64,000 nt of DNA from Zeus faber (GCA_960531495.1 OY482851.1:22420533-22484532), one strand, 5' to 3'; numbered from the stretch's first letter, positions 50,501-62,037 are shown. Notes: generated by a model from the sequence alone, not told the origin. Made by a program: numbers and translations.

Positions 50501-53295
50501 TGACATCAACTCGCCGGCCCAGTCGTCCAAGCTTACTCCACGAGAACGAGGATACGCTGTGAGGGAAGCAGTCAGACTGATTTATAACTTCAACACGGAG
50601 AACAGCTGCTTGCTGTCAACTAGCCTCATCCCAGACTGATATCCATCCACTTCTTTATTTAGTATGCCCCGGACAATCTGCGAGAATCTTAGTAATAGAA
50701 TCCACACATATGACAAGGCCTTTAACAAATCGGGCATACCGTATTCCTCCCTTCCTTCGGTATTACACAGTAAGCTTAGTGAAAGCATTTTCATGCCCTG
50801 CCAGTGAACTTAAAAGTGAAACCCGATAAAAATCTCAGCATCACCGATGGTACACGTGTGTGTGATCTGATAGCCTCCTGCCGCTCGCAGGCTCCGGCCG
50901 CGATGGCGAGCCATTCGGATCCGTAGCGGAGTAGCCCCGCTCGGTGGGAGACAGAATGCCTCAGATAAGTAAGTGCCTCAAGGTCTGGAAGCAGGCCCAC
51001 CTCAGGATAACAGGGGGGAAGGAATAGCAGGACCCGTATCTGCCCCAGTTTATGCTCCCACCACGACATCTCATCAACAATCTCTCCTCTTCCCCTCGCT
51101 CTCCCTCTCCTGCTGCCTGCACCACTTAAACTGAAAACAGCTGTTTGGAATACCAGACTGATGAAACCCTATTTAGAGTACCCCCCCCCCCTTTTCCTGC
51201 TGTACAATCAAGTTTTATTAGCACAGCGTAAAGAGTTTAGAGTAAAAAATGATAAAGGCCAAACATTTTTTTGAACTAAAAAGTAGCGGAAGGAGGGTGC
51301 ACTGTCACTGCCCTCCCACCGACTTGCCACTGACCACTCCTCCCCGATCACTCAGCCACAAATCTGATCAAGTTAGACGGGGATTGATTACCGTGGCCCT
51401 GTGAAAAAAAAAAAAAGGGGCCCCAACCTTGTACATGCACCAAAACTCCAAGAAGTTAATACCAGACATTACCAAGCTGGTATGCACATGATACATGATA
51501 CATGCATCCACCCCCCTCCCACACCTCCAACTCCCATAACTTATTTTCATGGCAAAACTTTTGCAAAAAAAAAAAAAAAAAAATCTCCTGATAATTACCA
51601 GCTGCGCACGCCATCGTACAGAGACTCAACCGTTACGAGGAAGTACACGAGTGGCCTTGGCTGCGCTGACACACGAACACCGAAATTAAGTAATTTCCAT
51701 TGCTGCAACCCTAGCTCCGACATTCTACATGCCGGGAACAGTCAGTACGAAGAAAGGACGTCCTTTTTAAAGGTCCCTTTTTTTCAATGTTTTTGCATGA
51801 GGCGTGCATCATATTTTAGGATTTGAAAGGTTTGCGAATGCGATACAAGTCAATGGAGAGCAATCTGTGTTCCAGGGTGACCACAGAACCAACTGGCTGA
51901 AGTGAGCAGGACTCACCTTGAGGGAGCAGGATTCATACAAAACAGAAAATCCGAGTACACGATTGTGAACAGGTACCAAGTAATGTCACACTTGCCTCAA
52001 CTTTACTCGCGTTCGAGCGCCAGCACGACCAGAATTTTTGACAAGGATGCGCAACGCGCCGAAACCACAAAACTCCGCCGCATCTCTGGCCGAACACAGC
52101 GAATGAGAAAAACACATAAATTGATAAAAACACATTTGCACACATATTCATCTTGGCACATCAAAGGGATTCATTGATGTCGCTGAATGTAGGGAGTCTG
52201 CAGCGAGCGAGGGGAGAGGGTGGTTATCCTTTCCTCAAAGGGTGCTGAGATGCTCCTGATGGGCCCTGCTCTTGAGAAGCCAGAGAGTGCTATAAACAGA
52301 ATTTCTAATGTCAGGCGGGGAGGGGTGGGTGGAGGGGGTGGGGGTAGGTAGTGAACTAGCAGGCTAGGGGTAGCGAGAGGAATTGACGCCAGCCCATGCT
52401 TTCCACAGAGACCCGGGGAGGGAGGAATACCGACCAGGACTGACACCATTTCACAGAGTTCTACACAACTGTTGTTTGCCAGTGAACACGTGCAGCCCCC
52501 CGCCCCACCCTCCCCCGTCTGGGAATGAGATGCCGATTCCGGAGCCGTGCTGTTGTAGGAGAGAAGAACAGGTAGAAAGAAAGTATGGGCAACAAAGAGC
52601 CTTGGTTTAGAAAACCCCAAAATGCAATCCACCGCCTATTGCACCATTTCACCGCTTGCACTTGAATCATTAAGTGCTTTCCTCACTAAAAACTATACAT
52701 TTAGTGAAATATTCATGTAAACACAAATATAATAACAGGGAACTGTTGTGTAATTTACCGCAATTGAAATTTCCCTCCTTTTATTACCGAGGTTCATTGA
52801 AACATTCAAAACAAGTCATCTCCACAAATTTAACAACAAATGCGTCATTTCAGAACAGGTGAAGGCGAAGCCAGTCCCGGTGTTTCCAAGCAAACGGGAG
52901 ATCTCTTTTTTAATAGCACAGTGACACTAAAATGGATGCAGATTTGTTTGGTTCGAGAGGGGGCGGGGAGGAAAAAAAAAAAAAAAAAAAAACTTTTTGA
53001 AAACCGTAGTCAAAAAAATCGTAGCCCTGTTGACACAGTCCTTGGTTGAAAAAATATTTGCAATGCAACATTCAGATTACTTTCAGCGGAGACGTACAAC
53101 ACTGAGGGTTGTCTGGATGTGAGTGCCATACAGTGTTCCCTCTGTTGCAAAGTATTCACAAACCCTCACCTGAAACTCACTCCCCCCTCAGACATGCTCA
53201 GAGACTTACTGACTGACTTACTTACTTACTTACTTACAAGAGTTTGCACCAGCACATGCACACAAACACAGCCCTAACATCCGTGTGGGCATGTG

Positions 53296-53375
<80 letters not shown>

Positions 53376-56300
53376 TGAGTAGAAAAGCCAAGTTAGCAGC
53401 CAGATGAAGAGATAACTCCCCACAAACACCGTTTGCTTATGCAAGGAGAGGTCCTTTTATTCGACGGGACAATGTCTCTGTCGACATTTCTTTGTCTGCA
53501 CATTTTCTAGCACCAAAAAGCACCAGAAAGAATGGAAAAAAAAAAAAAAAAAAAAAAGAAGTCGGGGAGGCATGCAGCCGTAGTGAGCGACATGTTCAGA
53601 CTCATACAGGCCCTCCATTCACGGCCCAACCTCCCGGCAATTTTCTATTCAGCGGCCGTGCATGGGATTTCCAGACGCCCCGCTGTGTATTTGATAAAGA
53701 TATATTTGAGCGTCTAACCTCCCTCTCACTTACTCGCCACCTCTCACACACAAGAGGCATTTCACTCTTTACTGATGATGATGTACGAGCAGAGTTATCT
53801 AGACTGCTGATGATGCCGAAAATGAGGGTGGTTTTAGGAGAAGGACTGGCAAGGTGGAGTGGGAGGGTCATGCAAACCGTGTTTACCAGGTAGACCTCGC
53901 CGCGAGCGCATCATCCTCACATTCGCATTTGCCCTGTATTAACCTGGAAGAGAGGCTGCCCTTTGGCTGTGTTACACCACACGCCAGTCGGGAGCCCGGT
54001 GGAACATCTTTCCAAACATAAAAACCTCCTGCTCAACCCTCTATGGATTACAACGGAATGTCATCCCGGAGCAGCCTCTAAATCAGTTACGCTCGCCCCC
54101 TCGGGGGGAGAGGGGGGGGAACGCCGCGCTGATCCCATCTAGGCCTGTCTCTCATTGCTCGTGATAGGGTTGCAAGGTTCCGCATTCGGAACTTACGCCT
54201 CGAATCAGTCACCGCGCGGTGCATGACAAGGCGGAGGCGCTGCCCCGGACGCGGAGGAGACTGTGCAGCACATGTGGAATCCGTCAGCGGAAGAAAATGA
54301 ACTGCTCAACACTCTGCTGCGTTCCAGATTGTGGACACTGTCAGGAAAACCATTTCAGTGTCTTTGCAAGGAGGTGTGTTATTCCGTTCGGATCAGGGCG
54401 GGAAGTTGCAAACGGAACCAAGAGAGTGTATGAATATTTAAAACCCTCAAACGCTCTCAATACGCACACAAAGTGTTTTGCGGCTGTATCTATACACCCC
54501 TACAAAATGTAATCACGCCACTTAAAGTAAGGACACTCGTACACCTCAACTGGAAAGGAACTCCGTTTCTTGCTTTCAAACGGATCAATCTCCTTGAGAA
54601 ATCTCTACTTAAGAGATGTTTCTCTGTTCTCTATTCATCGAGGTTAGCGAGACCACACACACGTATAACGCAAACAGCCCTGTTTCAAAATCTGGGAAAC
54701 ACACGTGACTACAATGGAGAGGAAACGCAAATGTCTTCCGACGGCTCTCACGCCGGCTCATAAGGACCCGCTGGGAACGTCCTCGTTTGTATCTACTGCA
54801 TTGAACGTTCAGAGGTACAGGCGGAGGTACGCCAAACTCTGCGTACCGAGTGTGACACCTCACTCATCAAACCGACATTGACACAGAGCCAGTGAGTGAC
54901 AGAGGAGCTCTGCACCATATAGAAAGACGTGCAAGCTTGGAGATGTCTTGCTTGGAATGTCTCCAAAGTATGCCAGTCATTGACTGCCTGTTTTTCCCTC
55001 CTCATACTGATGACTGATGCTGTCTGCTTGGTCTGTCCTATTGACCTCATTCCCCTCCGCAGGACAATATGCACAATATCCGTATTGTCGAATCCCCAGG
55101 ATGATTTTGCTGATTTCACGGCCTCACGAATTATAGAGTTTGCCGTCGCAAATAAGAAAATAAAGACAGGCCTTCCTGCAGAGAACCTATTCCGAGACTA
55201 AAAGTAAAGATACAGAACGGCAGCCATTTCAGTCCTATTAAAACCTTATTGCACTCTGCTACAAAGGTAACTTTAGTCCATTTACCCTGATTAGAGCAAG
55301 AATCATCTTTCACAAAATAAATAGGTAAAAATTAGATCCAACGCTGTCCCAACTAAAAACCACACAAAGCCTTTTCCTTGACACATCGCATGCCGTCGAG
55401 GTCGCTCAAAATGTATATTTCTCATAAAAAAAAAAAAGGATTCCACTGTGATACCACCTAGAATGAGGAGAGTAGCCATTTAGTTAATGAGCCCCAATGG
55501 AGACCTCCAATGAAGCCATCAAGCCTATTCAGAATAACAATGGTCAACTAACGCCTTTCTAATTGAATGGAAGGTACAGGGAGGCCAAAGCAGTGGGCTT
55601 GGAACAGTTGAAAAGGAGACAGAAAAAAGGAGGAGGGGTGGGGGGTCTTTTCAGCCAAATGCCTGGCTAGCCCTAACGAAAGTACTTGTTTTGTGTGTGT
55701 GTGTGTGTGGGGAGCGAGGAGAGGGGGGGCTGGGGTGGGGGGTTGTGGGATGGACATGTCCCTGGTAGGAGTTATTCTGAGGAAACTTCCCATATTTGTG
55801 TCCTTCTTAGAAATGCACCCAGGAACATTCAAACGAAATCAAGTGTACGTCGTTGTGAACATAACCCCTGGCACGTTTGTGCAAATCATTATTCTGTGGG
55901 ACCGTATACAGTCCAACCAGTTCTGCAAGAAGTAGATGTTTTTCTTATTGTCTAAATGCTATCAGAGCAACCATCGGTGTCACAGTTACCAGTGTGTGAA
56001 CAATGAGTGTGTAGTTTCAGTTATTCGTTGTTTATCCTGGAGAATGTTAAATAAAATTCTCTATTGTGAAAATGCACCGTGTATATTGATTTTTGGCATA
56101 TAAATGAGCTATTGCATAGATAAAAAAAAAAAAAAGATTAATTACCAACCATAATGCAAGACGTTTTCATCAGTACATCAAATGAAAACTACCCTTTATG
56201 AAAATGAACATTCTGGCAAGATTGTTTCCGTTTCCGGTCTCTATTGTAATTGATAATATATGCATGACGCTATGAAATGCCTTGCTTACACAACACAGCA

Positions 56301-57889
56301 GGTTATAACAAAGTCGTTACCGAAAGTGTGAATCCAATTGTCAGCCTTCGTCTTATTGTTGTGATGTGACTAAATCTCAAACCAACAGTGACAAGGGAAT
56401 CTGCATGCATGAGGGAGATGCAGGTACTACTCTTAAAGACCTTTTTAAGACAAAAGATTTGGTACAGGGCAGAGGTAAGTATTAGGTAGAAAGAGGGAAG
56501 GTTATGGACTAGAAGACTATCAAGCGTAGCGGGTAAGTATTAAGTGACGTGTTTTATAACGTCAGAAACATTGATTCTGATGCAGAAGAACTTGTTAAAG
56601 TTGTTTTGCAACATGAAAAGTGCACGTTGAAATGAAGACCCCCATCAATTCAAAATGTGTCCCCGAACTCAAGACATTTAAGACTTTTTACGGCCATGCA
56701 GACACCCAGGTGCAAAATGCACATAGACTGTATTTATGCAGCATATTGTAAGTCGTGAGGTGCTGCGGTGAAGAGTTATACCATGCACGGTGAGTGTGTG
56801 GTGGGGTCTGTGGAGGGTCTCCAAAAAAGCCAGGGGGGCGGCGTGGAGAAATGTCCCAGCAGAACAAAAGAAGTAGTTTGTACTCCTTGAGTGGCCGCTG
56901 GGAAGGAACATGGCGGTCGGGTGCTGCACAAGTCACTCCAGCACCCAGCAGAAGGTTTCTCCCAGCACAGAGAATCGGCGCTGCTAAGGTTGACAGGTAT
57001 TGTGGCGGCGGGAGCGGCACTCACCGTCCTGGCACTGGGGGACAGGGAGGCGTTGGAAAGGTAGGGGTTGGTCAGGTCGGGGATCATTAGAAATGGGTAG
57101 CCTGGATAGTGGGGGCTCTTGAAGAAGGCTCCATCTTGCTGTCTCCTCAGAGCTGCGGAAAAACAAACATCTGGGTGAAGACACTGAAAAATAATCATTG
57201 ATTCTTAAAAATTATATATATATTAAAAAGATTCACAACTACAAATAATGTCTTCAACTTAAACTCGGGAAATTAAGATTTTAAGTTGAAGAAAACTTGA
57301 AAAAAAAAATGTGAATTACATGTGTTTATTAATTTAAATGTGTTTAAAAAATAATTTAACAAAATTGAAATAATATTTTTAAGTGGTACCAATGACACCA
57401 ATCTAATATGTATGTATTTTTGTTTTTTCTTTTCTGCAAAAAGTATATTTTCACACTGTAACTTAATATTATTTGTCTTTACCTTCACTGAAGTAATCCC
57501 TGGTTTTCTCGTATATTTCCGAGTCGGGTCTGGTTTGGGGGCGCCTCTCTGCTTGCTGAACAAGGAGGGAAGGAGGGGGGAGGAGACATGGACTTGGTGA
57601 AACTTTCACTTTTTCCTTACATTTCTCAAGATGAAACAGCTTCTGAAAGTGTCCAGTAACTCGTTGTTTTGTTGTGTTGTGTCCTGATTTCATTTCTGCT
57701 CACCTCTGAGTCCGACGAGCTGCTGTTGTTCTCCGACTCGTTGACCAGCGACGACTTGACGTCGTCCAGGTCCCGATCCGCCGACACGTTTTCCGAGATT
57801 TTCTCCTCCTGCTCCCCTTCGTCTTTGAACGAAATCATCTCGTCGTTCGCCCCCAAATCATCGCCGCCACCTCCGTTTAGTTGAGGCAT
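27233..57889 (-). CDS. tcf7l1: tcf7l1 (TCF3-type HMG-box Wnt effector), 12 coding exons
   Basis: This is a sequence-specific HMG-box transcription factor of the TCF/LEF family. It acts in the nucleus as the DNA-bound partner of beta-catenin and, without Wnt signal, as a Groucho/TLE-dependent repressor. The join, in minus-strand order, is 57889-57704, 57555-57483, 57152-57025, 39317-39234, 32386-32251, 32159-32057, 31382-31299, 29589-29446, 29343-29181, 28883-28776, 28486-28435, 27705-27233. Every phase matches and the total is 1734 nt, or 577 residues, close to human TCF7L1. The beta-catenin-binding region is about residues 1-60, the HMG box about 328-396, the basic NLS about 404-411 (GKRKKRKR), and the CtBP motifs are PLSLTTK (477-483) and PLSLVTK (568-574). 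The C-clamp of TCF7L2 is absent and KKQCVQYLP stands in that place, which is the TCF7L1 pattern. I cannot tell whether this is the teleost a or b copy. The adjacent tgoln2 supports the call. Confidence 0.96.
28435..28486 (-). CDS. tcf7l1: tcf7l1 exon 11 (basic NLS tail)
   Basis: This 52-nt exon encodes [17 protein letters not shown] after a TGCACAG acceptor and ends at GTAAGG. The lysine/arginine run is the nuclear localisation signal and contributes DNA-backbone contacts downstream of the HMG box in this family. Confidence 0.93.
28712..28748 (+). repeat. (GA)n microsatellite in tcf7l1 intron 10
   Basis: (CT)n on the gene strand, starting about 25 bases downstream of the exon 10 donor. Confidence 0.95.
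28776..28883 (-). CDS. tcf7l1: tcf7l1 exon 10 (HMG box, second half)
   Basis: The 36 codons begin [20 protein letters not shown] and end [10 protein letters not shown], which completes the HMG box. The acceptor is GTCTACAG and the donor GTGAGT, phase 0 on both sides. A (CT)n tract begins about 25 bases into the following intron. Confidence 0.97.
28924..29158 (+). repeat. (CA)n-rich minisatellite filling tcf7l1 intron 9
   Basis: Blocks of (CA)n alternate with two copies of a unit reading TGTGCCGGTATCAAA.TGAGG then ACCCGTGTTTCGGGT, at about 29008 and 29092. They occupy most of the 297-base intron that splits the HMG box. Confidence 0.9.
29181..29343 (-). CDS. tcf7l1: tcf7l1 exon 9 (HMG box, first half)
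   Basis: The exon encodes the first part of the HMG box, from [20 protein letters not shown] through ...NQILGRR, ending in phase 0 at GTGAGG. The acceptor is the tandem GCAGCAG, so an exon starting at 29343 or three bases later at 29340 would both stay in frame and differ by one arginine. Confidence 0.96.
29446..29589 (-). CDS. tcf7l1: tcf7l1 exon 8 (SUMO-type IKQEP motif)
   Basis: The 144-nt exon starts [20 protein letters not shown] and continues through [24 protein letters not shown] fits the psi-K-x-E SUMOylation consensus also present in related TCFs. The acceptor is TTTTTCCAG and the donor GTGAGG, leaving a split alanine codon. Confidence 0.93.
29818..29831. promoter_or_regulatory. RFX-type X-box palindrome in tcf7l1 intron 7
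   Basis: GTTTCCATGGCGAC matches the RFX consensus at all but one base, about 230 bases upstream of exon 8 on the gene strand. Confidence 0.45.
31299..31382 (-). CDS. tcf7l1: tcf7l1 exon 7 ([16 protein letters not shown] block)
   Basis: This 84-nt exon encodes [20 protein letters not shown] then AMNASMS and splits a serine codon at the GTGAGT donor. Its acceptor is the sequence CCTCCCAG, immediately downstream on the minus strand of a long (CT)n microsatellite. The histidine in QHGQP replaces the usual QQGQP glutamine. Confidence 0.94.
31391..31486 (+). repeat. (GA)n microsatellite at the tcf7l1 exon 7 acceptor
   Basis: About 95 bases of GA units. On the gene strand it is (CT)n and ends within ten bases of the exon 7 splice acceptor, forming its polypyrimidine tract. 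Confidence 0.97.
32057..32159 (-). CDS. tcf7l1: tcf7l1 exon 6 ([13 protein letters not shown] block)
   Basis: The 103-nt exon encodes [20 protein letters not shown] then [13 protein letters not shown]. The acceptor is CCTGCAG. The GTAAGT donor splits the last glutamine codon as CA|G. Intron 5 is only about 91 bases. Confidence 0.93.
32251..32386 (-). CDS. tcf7l1: tcf7l1 exon 5 (SNKVPVVQH block)
   Basis: The 136-nt exon starts [20 protein letters not shown] and ends ...[10 protein letters not shown] at a GTACCG donor. An extra valine separates EI from DPKTG compared with mammalian TCF7L1 as I recall it. This begins the Groucho/TLE-interacting central region. Confidence 0.94.
32387..39233 (-). 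other. tcf7l1: tcf7l1 intron 4, 6.8 kb
   Basis: No exon-like open frame is seen. Contents include an A-run at 32705-32727, C-rich low-complexity sequence at 33215-33420, a (TA)n tract at 35335-35361, and non-repetitive balanced sequence, for example 36590-36840. Nothing else is assigned. Confidence 0.55.
39234..39317 (-). CDS. tcf7l1: tcf7l1 exon 4 ([11 protein letters not shown])
   Basis: This 84-nt exon reads [20 protein letters not shown] then RSPTPGHL, between a CCACAG acceptor and a GTAAGT donor, phase 0 on both sides. The MKWPLLDV block is diagnostic for TCF7L1 and TCF7L2. It is isolated between introns of 17.7 kb and 6.8 kb, so automatic prediction could easily miss it. Confidence 0.93.
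41497..41548 (+). repeat. short intronic duplication, copy 1
   Basis: ACCAGCACTCTGCCATCACT followed by GCTCACACCACTCGGTAAAA and TCATAAAAA recurs at 45268 in the same orientation. Confidence 0.75.
43743..43756. promoter_or_regulatory. RFX-type X-box palindrome in tcf7l1 intron 3
   Basis: GTTTCCATGGCAAC is a full match to the RFX consensus, within a non-repetitive part of the long intron. Confidence 0.5.
45268..45312 (+). repeat. short intronic duplication, copy 2
   Basis: ACCAGCACACTGCCATCACT then GCTCACCTCTCGGTAAAATC, the partner of 41497, 3.77 kb away in the same tcf7l1 intron. Confidence 0.75.
45433..45470 (+). repeat. (TA)n microsatellite, tcf7l1 intron 3
   Basis: Short alternating TA tract interrupted by one TATTATA. 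Confidence 0.85.
47441..47521 (+). repeat. (GA)n microsatellite, tcf7l1 intron 3
   Basis: GA units with a few GGGAGA interruptions. Confidence 0.95.
53298..53372 (+). repeat. (CA)n microsatellite, tcf7l1 intron 3
   Basis: About 36 uninterrupted CA units, preceded at 53216-53236 by a short (CTTA)n run. Confidence 0.97.
57025..57152 (-). CDS. tcf7l1: tcf7l1 exon 3 ([11 protein letters not shown] motif)
   Basis: The exon encodes [20 protein letters not shown] followed by [20 protein letters not shown], which is highly conserved in TCF7L1 and TCF7L2. The acceptor is CCGCAG and the donor GTGAGT, ending in phase 0. The next coding exon lies 17.7 kb away. Confidence 0.95.
57483..57555 (-). CDS. 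tcf7l1: tcf7l1 exon 2
   Basis: This 73-nt exon encodes [20 protein letters not shown] and a few further residues, following a TTCAG acceptor and ending at a GTAAAG donor. The single leftover base pairs with exon 3 to give the codon GCT. Intron 1 is only about 148 bases long. Confidence 0.92.
57704..57889 (-). CDS. tcf7l1: tcf7l1 exon 1 (beta-catenin-binding domain)
   Basis: The 62 codons begin [18 protein letters not shown] and end ...SSSSDSE at a GTGAGC donor, phase 0. The acidic block [14 protein letters not shown] is the conserved beta-catenin-binding segment of TCF/LEF proteins. The start is chosen because MPQL is the invariant family N-terminus and no upstream in-frame extension resembles the family. 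Confidence 0.96.
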
Positions 57890-58557
57890 TTTTTTTTAGG
57901 GGAAGGAAAAAAGAGGGACTTTAGGGGGGCGGGGGTGGGGGACTACTATTATTATTGTCCGGGTGATTGACGCGGCGCTTCAACGGTCCCTCAAACACAA
58001 CTCTGCATTTTTATTTCTGAAAAAGACACCGGTTTCCACTCAATAGATCCCCATTTCCCACGGAAGAGTCTTCCCAATAATCCACCATAAAAAAAAAACA
58101 CAATAAGTCAAGCTCGTCGTCCGGAGAAAATGGAGAAACTCCACAAAGTTTCTTTTTTTTTTTTTTTTGCTCCACCAAGACTTGAAGTCCTGGAAGAATG
58201 CGCCGGATCCTCCTCAGACGCCCCCCCCCTCCCGCCTCCAAACAAAAAAAAAAAAGAACCCAAAAACCCCCCAAAATAAACTCAATTCGAAACGAATAGT
58301 CCAGTGTTCCTCCTTAGATCCGTGCAGAAACAATGGAGTTCACCTGAAAAAGACTTGGGGAAGAAGAAGAAAAACAAAACAAACAAAAACAAACAAAACA
58401 AAAACAAGTTTTTCTCGTCTCGGGAGTTTGGTCCTTTTCTCCCGAAAAAAACAAACAAAAAAAAAAGTTGAGCAAAGCGCTCGGCGACGGCTCCGCGACC
58501 GATCGGACCCGGACCGCGATCGTGATCGACGGTTACCGCACGACGCAGAACGAGGGA

Positions 58558-58600
<43 letters not shown>

Positions 58601-58800
58601 GGAGGGAGAGAGAGATAAATTGGTCACCGAACTGCGATCCGGACGAGGCTTTCCCTCCACATTGCTGCCGGGGAATGTGGCCCCGAACTCCGCGGCGCGC
58701 TCAAGTGGCAGGAGACGCGGCTCGTCCGCGCAGAGGAGGAGTTACGCGCTGAAAGCCGACACTCCGCCGAGCTCCTGCTCCGCTTAACCCCCCAGCGTCC
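57890..58800 (-). promoter_or_regulatory. tcf7l1: tcf7l1 5' untranslated region and CpG-rich promoter
   Basis: Sequence upstream of the start codon contains A- and C-rich homopolymers, then a CpG-rich block at about 58470-58800 containing a (GA)n tract (58558-58616). This is where a TCF7L1 promoter and leader would be expected. I cannot fix the transcription start or exclude a leader intron. Confidence 0.5.
58558..58616 (+). repeat. (GA)n tract in tcf7l1 promoter/leader
   Basis: GA units interrupted by GGGAGA blocks about 700 bases upstream of the start codon. On the gene strand it is a (CT)n tract. Confidence 0.9.
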
Positions 58801-58945
58801 ACGCACGGAAAACACGCTGTCATCAGCACAACAACGCGATAATCACCCGTGATGGGGATGATAAAACAAAAAAAAAGAAAACAAAACAAAAAAAAAAAAA
58901 ACGCCCCACTGGCCTGGAGTTGAAATGGTAAATCAACGTATCAAG

Positions 58946-59005
<60 letters not shown>
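58946..59005 (+). repeat. (ATT)n microsatellite
   Basis: About 20 uninterrupted ATT units upstream of the tcf7l1 promoter. Confidence 0.95.
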
Positions 59006-59007
<2 letters not shown>

Positions 59008-59118
59008 AACAACAATGTCATCATAATGAGAATGATGATGATAACAACAACAACACTATTATCCTTAACTGCCACCGCCCCATAAGTGATGGTGCTACTC
59101 CATGTTGCTGATGGATCA

Positions 59119-59220
59119 GAATCAGAATCAGAATCAGAATCAGAATCAGGATCAGGATCAGGATCAGAATCACCTTTATTCGCCAAGGCTGTTCACATAC
59201 ATACGAGGAATTTGACTCAG
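59119..59220 (-). mobile_element. LINE 3' end with (GATTCT)n tail, reverse orientation
   Basis: (AGAATC)n and (AGGATC)n units precede ACCTTTATTCGCCAAGGCTG then TCACATACATACGAGGAATTTG. Read on the minus strand this is CAAATTCCTCGTATGTATG ... AATAAAGGTGATTCTGATTC, the 3' end and tandem tail of an L2-type teleost LINE, 5'-truncated. Confidence 0.7.
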
Positions 59221-61076
59221 TTTTTTTTTCGTTACTCTCGATGTACATACACGGACTAGACATGTAGCATTGGTGATATTTTTATTTTGTTATGTTATGT
59301 TACGTTTTTTTATCTTTAACTTGTGCGTTTTTGCTGCTTTAACACCCCTCCCTGATTAATAGTGTTATATTATCTTGTAATTAAATATACAATAGTAATA
59401 ACGATAACGGCAATAATCCTTATCGTCTTTATCACACGCATGCAGAAGGTAAAAAGGGAGTAACAACAACTTACTGTACATAATCAGGTAGATGCCATCA
59501 AATTTGGCACAGCATTCTCTCCTGAGCTATATAGGCACAATACAATGCATTATTAAAATGTGCACGCAATAAATGTGGGTGTGTTTGTTTCACACCAGAC
59601 GTTTTTCAGTAAACCAACACCAATCTAAAGTTGTGTCCACTTGTGGTCTTGCAGTGATCCTTATTGGGCTGCCATAAGTAACCATGATGCCAACAGCTGA
59701 ATGAAAATCACAGGCCAGGCTCAGTGAGAATGTCCTAATTATACATTGCCATGCAAATTGTATATCTCTGTGTGCCTTAAATCAATGTAGAGCAAAGCAC
59801 AGCCCTACATCAGTTGGGATAGGGATGGCGCTGTGCTAACTTTAAGACGCAGTCAGGCTCATTCTTCCTGTCGTACTATTTTCAGTAAAACTTCTATAGC
59901 GTCCCAATGTTTCTTTACTTCTGATGCAATTTGACAGGCTTTCCCATTCCAGAAAAAAAAGTCATTGATGTTGTCGACCGCGTGTCAGCAAGCTGAGGGA
60001 TGATTGACAATTCACCAATTCTCCATGGACCTCATTAAAACCACTCCTCCTGGGTGTTTGCGTTTTTGTGTGTGTCTGTGCCCTTCTGTGCGTGTAGCTG
60101 TGTGTGACTGTGTATCTTTGTGGTTTCAAATGTGTGTATATGTAGTCTGTTAAAGGCAATTTGCAGTTGCATACTGTATACAGTAAGCATTGAGTATGAG
60201 TTGTTATGGCCAGTGGGTATCATACACACTAAAGTACATGTTGTGCATGCGTAAACACACACACACACACACACACTCGGGTGAATATTTGCCCTCGGGG
60301 CTACATATGATTGTTTTCCTGAAGTGTATGCAGGGAATGCAAGAGAGTAGATATTCCGAATTATGCTTATCCAAGCTGTTCATTTGGTTCATCCAAATTT
60401 ATTAGGCAACTCTCATACCTCATCTAACGTAAACGATATGTGGTTTCTATATTTAAAGTCAATATAAAAAAAGGAAAACATGCTCTTTTCATTTTAGAGT
60501 GTAACAGCCGGTTGTGTCCCAAAAGGTGTAATTACAATATATCAACCGCTTATATACCATACATACTATAAATTATTAACTTAAACAATCAATTATTTAA
60601 CCAACAACGTAGGAAAATGATAATAAGGCATGTTGGTTTATCCCAACTAGAATATCTCTCAAAAACTGACACCTCTCACGCATGCATAACTTTCTGCAGT
60701 GTACTATTAAGTGCCGTTGGCTTGAATAAAGTACACATCTGCCCACAGTAACATTGTAGCAGCACACTGAGATATGACACTCAGATGGTAAATAAAAAAA
60801 AAAAATCCATTCACACAATATTTGAGGGCTGTATTGCTAAAATCAGACCACCACCATTTGAAAAACAAAATGGGAGTCAGCGTTGGAAAATGATTATTGG
60901 TTTGACGTGGTTTGATATGTTACTGTGAAAGCTTTTAGACATTTTTAGACGCAGGCTTGACTAAACGCAGAAATGTGTTGACTTTTATTTTTGGTCTGTT
61001 ATCTGAAGACATCAGATGTGATACCGCATGCTTTTATTTTATGAGAGCAGGCTTATTTCCACCATTTTGTTATTAT
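59221..61076. other. unassigned upstream sequence
   Basis: Contains a short (CA)n at 60257-60275 and TGTGTG-rich sequence near 60068-60140. The stretch at about 59600-59830 has balanced composition. No gene is seen. Confidence 0.4.
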
Positions 61077-61350
<274 letters not shown>

Positions 61351-61943
61351 CTAGAGTTTATTTTATTGGTATAAAAATCACATTCATTTATGGGTGGGTG
61401 GAGAAAGAGCATTTGCTGGAATACAGGTCCTTGGTCAGATATCTTATATAAAATATAAGTTATCTCAGGTAATTTACTATGAATGAACCAAAACATTTCA
61501 GTGCTATGTTACATTCATACATACTGAATCTAGTACTAGTCTCTTGCAGTGAAACCCTTCATATTATCTCTTTGGAAATACCTGAGTAAACGTTTAATGA
61601 AAACACTGTATTTTCCCAGCTCTTTTGTTACACCTGCTGAATGCTGGAGTTCTATCTCTATGTCCTCTAAATCTACCTTGCACATGTCTTTCCCTTGTTA
61701 GTGAGGAATTGGTTTAAACTGGGAGCTGATGAGGGGTCAGCAGGGATGCAAGCAACCACAATCTTAGCCCCGGGGCAGATCGACTGGTGGCCAGAAAATT
61801 TATTCAGCGGGTGCTGTCCCTGCATCTGCCTTACTTTGAAGTTGCTCTCTCAACTCTGGCTTGTCGTACGTGACTGTGTGTTCATTTTTTTTTTTTCCTT
61901 CTCTCCGCTCGAAAGGGAGAGCGAGGGAGAAAAAAGGGGAGAG

Positions 61944-61944
<1 letters not shown>

Positions 61945-61984
<40 letters not shown>

Positions 61985-62037
61985 AGACTATGTTTGTGTG
62001 TAAACGTGTGTGCTAGTGAGGGCGATGAGAGGCCTGT

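Larger units (their letters stand above)
39318..57024 (-). other. tcf7l1: tcf7l1 intron 3, 17.7 kb, no coding sequence seen
   Basis: No open frame here looks protein-like. Simple repeats are (GA)n at 47441-47521, (CA)n at 53300-53372, (CA)n at 45777-45831, (TA)n near 45435-45468, and A-runs near 51566, 52973 and 53536. Apart from these and one ~50-bp duplicated block, I recognise no transposon remnant. Stretches with balanced composition, such as 42640-43090, are plausible regulatory sequence, but conservation cannot be judged from one genome. Confidence 0.6.

Noticed and set aside
53216-53372. CRISPR-like regular spacing of short repeats
   Set aside because: It is (CTTA)n followed by (CA)n, an ordinary eukaryotic microsatellite without spacers.
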